DNA of 34,645 bases, taken from a bacterium OM1 bin76 (lineage in GTDB: Bacteria > Actinomycetota > Acidimicrobiia > Spongiisociales > ZC4RG35). Position 1 is the first letter of the stretch; each line of letters starts with the position of its first letter. The stretch is taken from the NCBI GenBank assembly GCA_002238785.1, contig MPNA01000011.1:74304-108948 (forward strand), read 5' to 3'. Under the pieces are notes generated by a model. It ran no database searches. It was not told the DNA's origin and saw only the letters and a list, made by a program, of their open reading frames with translations. A program made the position numbers and the translations under genes. Of this stretch, positions 31,877 to 34,645 are shown in pieces.

Positions 31877-31898
31877 GGTGTCGTTGAAGTAGACACCG
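31876..31898 (-). terminator. second, smaller hairpin just before the first
   Basis: CGGTGTC (31876-31882) pairs with GACACCG (31892-31898) around a nine-base loop. It comes first in the transcript after the binding-protein stop, directly abutting the larger hairpin and sharing its base 31876. The pair may form a tandem 3' structure. Confidence 0.4.
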
Positions 31899-31921
31899 AA
31901 CCTGTCGGGTTTCGAGTATTC

Positions 31922-33850
31922 CTATTGGCTAATGGACGCTCCAGCGAAGTACTTGTAGAACCCAGTTCCGTCAACTCCGAATCCGCTCAAAGCGTTCGAG
32001 AACGCCGTGAAGAAATGCAGCTCGATGATCGGCACTATGTAAGCCTGATCCATTATGTATCGCTGTATTTCGGAAAGGATTTCGGCGCGGACCGCCAGGT
32101 TGACCTCCTGGGCGGCGGCGTCCAATAAGGCGTCCAACTCATCATCTTGGATGTGACCGACATTGATGTTGCCGGGGCCGACCGAGGACGAGTGGAAGTC
32201 TCGACGCAGAGAGGCCGGGGACCCGAATACATCTCCCATCGAGGCCAACTCATACTGCGTTTCACCGGTCTGCTGGAAGTAGCCGCCACCCTCCAAGGTG
32301 ATGACTTCGGCGTCGAACCCGATCTCTCCCAACTGGGACTGCAATAGGGTGACCCATGGATTCCAACTGCGATTCTCAATGATCCGGGCGCTGAGAGTCT
32401 CGTCACCCTTGCGCCGGAGTCCGTCTTCACCGAGTGTCCACCCAGCCTCGTCCAGCAATTGTGCGGAGAGAGCCGGGTCGTATGGGTAGTAGGTCTCCAC
32501 GATCGGGTCGTACTCGGCGAAGTCGCTGGAAAGCGGACCGTAGGCGCGGGGCGCCCTGCCGAAGAACACCGCCTGGACCATGGCGTCCTGATCAACTGCA
32601 TGCAAGATGGCCTGGCGCACCCGGATGTCGTTGGTGGGCGAGATGTTGGGGTTGATGTAGTTGACCTGGGGCAGGCCGGGGAGGGAGAACCCTTCCACCG
32701 TTATGCCGTCCAAAGCCTCCAAGGGTGAGATGTTCTGGAAGGGAACCAGGTCGAGGAAGTGGATTTCCCCGGTAGAGAGAGCCGCGGTACGGGCCTGCTC
32801 GTCGGGGATATAGCGGAAGACCAAACGCTCGGCTCGGGCCGGGCCGGTAGTTCCGTAGAAGGAGAAGGCGCCCCATGTCCAGTCCGGATTGCGGACCAGA
32901 GAGATGTGGCTTCCTTCCACCCATTCTTCGAAGATGAACGGACCGGTGCCGATGGGTTGTTTGCCGGCGTCATCGCCCAGTGCTTCCACCGCCGCCGCGT
33001 TTGTGATACCGGCGCCGGGAGTAGCCAAATCGATGAGAATGTCCGGGACCGGCTTGGAGAACACCAGTTCCACTGTGTAGTCGTCGATCACCTCAGTGTC
33101 TTGGTAATTGGTGGCGATTGCCGCAGTCACCGCTCCGGCCACATCACCCTTCAGGCGGTCGAAATGGGCCTTCACCGCTTGGGCGTTCAAAGGATCACCG
33201 TTGTGGAAAGTGACGCCCTGTCGCAGGGTGAAACGAACCCGGGTGGCGTCGGCGTTCTGCGACCAGTGAGTGGCTAGGCCGGGATGAAGTTGCATTCCCT
33301 GGCTCAGAATTACCAGTGTCTCATAGATCTGCGCAACCACCGCCTGGTCGTTGACCGTGGTGGAGTTGAAGGCGTCAAGTTGGGAGGGCTCCTGGTTGGT
33401 GCCGAAGACGATCGTTCCTCCGCCCATCAGCTCTTCGATTTGCATCTGAGCTTCATCGACCTGCATCTGGGTCTCATCGGCCTCCATTTGGGCTTCCTCG
33501 GCAGCCTTCGCTGCTTCGGCAGCGGCCATTTCGGCTTCTTCAGCCGCTTTCATGGCTGCGTCCAGCGCGGCCTGAGCCTCCTCGCCACCTGCCGCAGCTG
33601 CCGCTTCCGCCTCTTCCAAGGCCATCTGGGCCGCTTCAGCTTCGGCTTGGGCCTGATCCAGGGCCGCTTGGGCTGCCTCCGCTTCTGCCTGCGCCGCCTC
33701 CGCTTGGGCTTGCGCGGCTGCCGCTTCTGCCTGGGCGGCTGCCGCTTCTGCGGCGGCCTCCTCTGCCGCTCCATCGTCGCCACAGGCGGTGGCGATCAGG
33801 GTAAAGGCGAGAAATACGCCGAGCAGCGCCCGGCCGGATAGTCTCTTCAT
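31922..33850 (-). CDS. family 5 solute-binding lipoprotein with coiled-coil stalk (642 aa)
   Basis: This is the binding protein of the DppBC importer. The signal peptide ends in LIATAC (lipid-anchored Cys23). Residues about 28-142 are an Ala/Glu/Gln-rich, almost uninterrupted helical stretch (AQAEAEAAQ, EEAEMAAAEAAKAAEEAQ, VDEAQMQIEEL) likely to form a coiled coil. The SBP_bac_5 domain follows from about 146 (GTIVFGTNQEPSQLDAF), with TLRQGVTFHNGDPL and TNDIRVRQAILHAVDQDAM. Usual family members have only a short linker here. ATG 33850 has GAGGAG eight bases upstream, and a good promoter lies 58 bases farther out. The ligand is unknown; the SDR and dehydrogenase-GcvT genes downstream hint at an N-methylated or hydroxylated compound. 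Confidence 0.92.
   Translation of the reverse strand: MKRLSGRALLGVFLAFTLIATACGDDGAAEEAAAEAAAAQAEAAAAQAQAEAAQAEAEAAQAALDQAQAEAEAAQMALEEAEAAAAAGGEEAQAALDAAMKAAEEAEMAAAEAAKAAEEAQMEADETQMQVDEAQMQIEELMGGGTIVFGTNQEPSQLDAFNSTTVNDQAVVAQIYETLVILSQGMQLHPGLATHWSQNADATRVRFTLRQGVTFHNGDPLNAQAVKAHFDRLKGDVAGAVTAAIATNYQDTEVIDDYTVELVFSKPVPDILIDLATPGAGITNAAAVEALGDDAGKQPIGTGPFIFEEWVEGSHISLVRNPDWTWGAFSFYGTTGPARAERLVFRYIPDEQARTAALSTGEIHFLDLVPFQNISPLEALDGITVEGFSLPGLPQVNYINPNISPTNDIRVRQAILHAVDQDAMVQAVFFGRAPRAYGPLSSDFAEYDPIVETYYPYDPALSAQLLDEAGWTLGEDGLRRKGDETLSARIIENRSWNPWVTLLQSQLGEIGFDAEVITLEGGGYFQQTGETQYELASMGDVFGSPASLRRDFHSSSVGPGNINVGHIQDDELDALLDAAAQEVNLAVRAEILSEIQRYIMDQAYIVPIIELHFFTAFSNALSGFGVDGTGFYKYFAGASISQ
33425..33769 (-). 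repeat. low-complexity coding repeat (Ala/Glu/Gln coiled-coil segment)
   Basis: This stretch of the binding-protein gene repeats GCn and GAn/CAn codons in short irregular units of about seven residues or eleven residues, giving the coiled coil. Codons vary between units, so it is maintained as protein sequence rather than as a fresh DNA satellite. Confidence 0.7.
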
Positions 33851-33908
33851 ATTTTCCGCTCCTCTTCTTTGTGGTGGGCTGCGATTTGTGTCCCACTCCT
33901 GCCAACAT

Positions 33909-33938
33909 AAGATAACCCGCCTCCCTCAGTGAGGTCAA
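33909..33938 (-). promoter_or_regulatory. predicted promoter of the coiled-coil binding-protein operon
   Basis: On the minus strand TTGACC (33938-33933) and TATCTT (33914-33909) are 18 bases apart; TTATCT one base earlier gives 17. The start codon at 33850 lies 58 bases downstream with a Shine-Dalgarno between. It is the best canonical promoter in the window. Confidence 0.6.
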
Positions 33939-33983
33939 CTGAAAGCCGATTCCGATTTCACCGGAGCAGTAGGTGCGTCAGGT

Positions 33984-33993
33984 AGACGCGTCT
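33984..33993. promoter_or_regulatory. AGACGCGTCT palindrome, probable antitoxin operator
   Basis: A perfect 10-base palindrome lies four bases before a -10 candidate TAGTCT (33997-34002) for the right-edge antitoxin gene. Its ACGCGT centre is shared with the operator of the other antitoxin at 25111-25130. Confidence 0.4.
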
Positions 33994-34009
33994 GACTAGT
34001 CTTTGTGTC

Positions 34010-34285
34010 CTGGCCATTGTTTACTCTACGTATGAAGCCAAGGCGCGGTTCTCCGAGTTGTTGCGGTTGGTCCGGGAAGGACAAACTGTGACTGTCTCCT
34101 ACCGGGGAGAACCAGTAGCAGAGGTAAGACCAATCTGTCAACCTGCCAAGGGCATTCTGGAGCGACTCGATGATCTGGAGCGCAAAGGCATTGTGAACTC
34201 TTCCAAAGGCGAGAGGACACCCCTCCGCCCGGTTTTACCCCGTAAAGGGGCCTTGGGGCGTTTCCTAGCCGAGCGTGATGAATGA
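34010..34285 (+). CDS. Phd-family antitoxin with non-standard start (about 91 aa)
   Basis: The protein reads VYSTYEAKARFSELLRLVREG then TVTVSYRGEPVAEVRPI, the standard N-terminal Phd/YefM DNA-binding pattern. The frame has no ATG, GTG or TTG before the conserved segment: the first TTG is at 34058, inside it. Candidate starts are CTG 34010, seven bases after the -10-like TAGTCT, or ATT 34016. A leaderless CTG start is proposed; a sequencing error is the alternative. The C-terminus is a typical toxin-binding tail. Its stop overlaps the PIN gene start (ATGA). Confidence 0.7.
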   Translation: MAIVYSTYEAKARFSELLRLVREGQTVTVSYRGEPVAEVRPICQPAKGILERLDDLERKGIVNSSKGERTPLRPVLPRKGALGRFLAERDE

Positions 34286-34560
34286 GCGTTGCATACGTCG
34301 ATACGTCCGCAGTGGTTGCGGTCGTTTTTCATGAGCCGGGAGCCCGGACCCTTTCCCGGGCGTTGAGCGACTTCTCTCGCCTTCTTTCTTCGAGTCTATT
34401 GGAGGCTGAACTACGCTCCACTTTTGCCCGAGAGGGCGTTGAATTCGGCGAGCAGCTTCTGTCAAGTATTGACTGGATCCTGCCGGACCGACCATTGTCC
34501 CGGGAGTTCAATGCGGTATTAGCCTCAATCCACCGATTTGACCGTCCGGGGGTGGGGTGA
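34282..34560 (+). pseudogene. truncated PIN-domain toxin (92 aa)
   Basis: The start is a normal VapC: AYVDTSAVVAVVF with Asp7 and SSLLEAELRS with Glu43. Family toxins are about 130 residues long and have a second acidic pair in a GADxxHLA-like helix followed by a TxD motif. Here the homology ends near LASIH and the frame stops after nine unrelated residues (RFDRPGVG and neighbours). No other frame restores the missing part. The toxin has lost half of its metal site and is almost surely inactive. The antitoxin next to it is intact. Confidence 0.75.
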
Positions 34561-34645
34561 TGTGGGCTTTTTGGTTCTTCGGGAGCGTGAGGGATGGTTT
34601 TGTGCCGGGTGTGTGAGGGTTTGCTGGGTGTCCGCTCGGTTTGGG
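34540..34645. other. G/T-rich non-coding tail at the right window edge
   Basis: From about 34540 the plus strand becomes markedly G/T-rich with few C or A bases, unlike the rest of the window. It contains no gene that I can support. The change coincides with the break in the PIN gene, so it may be the end of an inserted repeat or mobile element extending beyond the window. Confidence 0.4.

Noticed and set aside
33425-33769. A DNA satellite or CRISPR-like array
   Set aside because: The repeats are irregular at DNA level, in frame, and best explained as coding for a coiled coil. No CRISPR array is seen anywhere in the window.

Overview
The window is high-GC, densely packed bacterial DNA and reads as an Actinomycetota genome, most likely a marine or host-associated member of Acidimicrobiia. 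That assignment is an inference from Thr/Pro-rich linkers after the lipobox in secreted proteins, frequent TTG and GTG starts, leaderless -10/start arrangements and gene content. There is no rRNA or tRNA gene to anchor it. No gene-free stretch exceeds 300 bases; the longest (about 190-210 bases) are described as features.

Left part (1-7895, minus strand): a compact catabolic/transport cluster. In transcription order it has a family 5 solute-binding lipoprotein, a hairpin, an LVIVD beta-propeller protein, a xanthine-dehydrogenase-type molybdenum subunit, an ACMSD-like amidohydrolase, a second LVIVD protein, and the start of a DppB-type permease that runs off the left edge. Several junctions are ATGA overlaps. 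An SDR oxidoreductase (8106-8885) is divergent from it.

Middle (9077-20072): a four-gene plus-strand membrane/secretion cluster (lipoprotein with a possible cupredoxin-like domain, polytopic protein related to so-called fenitrothion hydrolases, 53-residue membrane protein, seven-helix protein with an unusual N-terminal domain) faces a minus-strand caa3-type cytochrome c oxidase operon. The oxidase genes run ctaC (with fused cytochrome c), ctaD, ctaE, ctaF and ctaG, followed by a coupled penicillin acylase family gene.

20190-22969 (plus): a solitary OppF-type ATPase, an aldose-epimerase-like protein and an SMP-30 family lactonase.

23006-25796 (plus): a small accessory island. It holds a leaderless DUF4143-type AAA ATPase with a 245-residue C-terminal extension of unknown function, then a Phd/VapC-type toxin-antitoxin pair with a near-perfect 20-base palindrome on its promoter.

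25833-33850 (minus): a second peptide-type ABC importer. A solute-binding lipoprotein with a 115-residue coiled-coil stalk is followed by tandem hairpins, DppB, DppC and a coupled SDR. Further downstream are a polytopic membrane protein and a dimethylglycine/sarcosine dehydrogenase-like FAD-GcvT fusion. No ATPase is present here. The right edge holds a second antitoxin/PIN pair whose toxin is truncated and runs into G/T-rich DNA.

Best candidates for something undescribed: the LVIVD/molybdenum-enzyme/amidohydrolase/Dpp cluster, the extended DUF4143 ATPase next to a toxin-antitoxin module, and the coiled-coil-stalked solute-binding protein.
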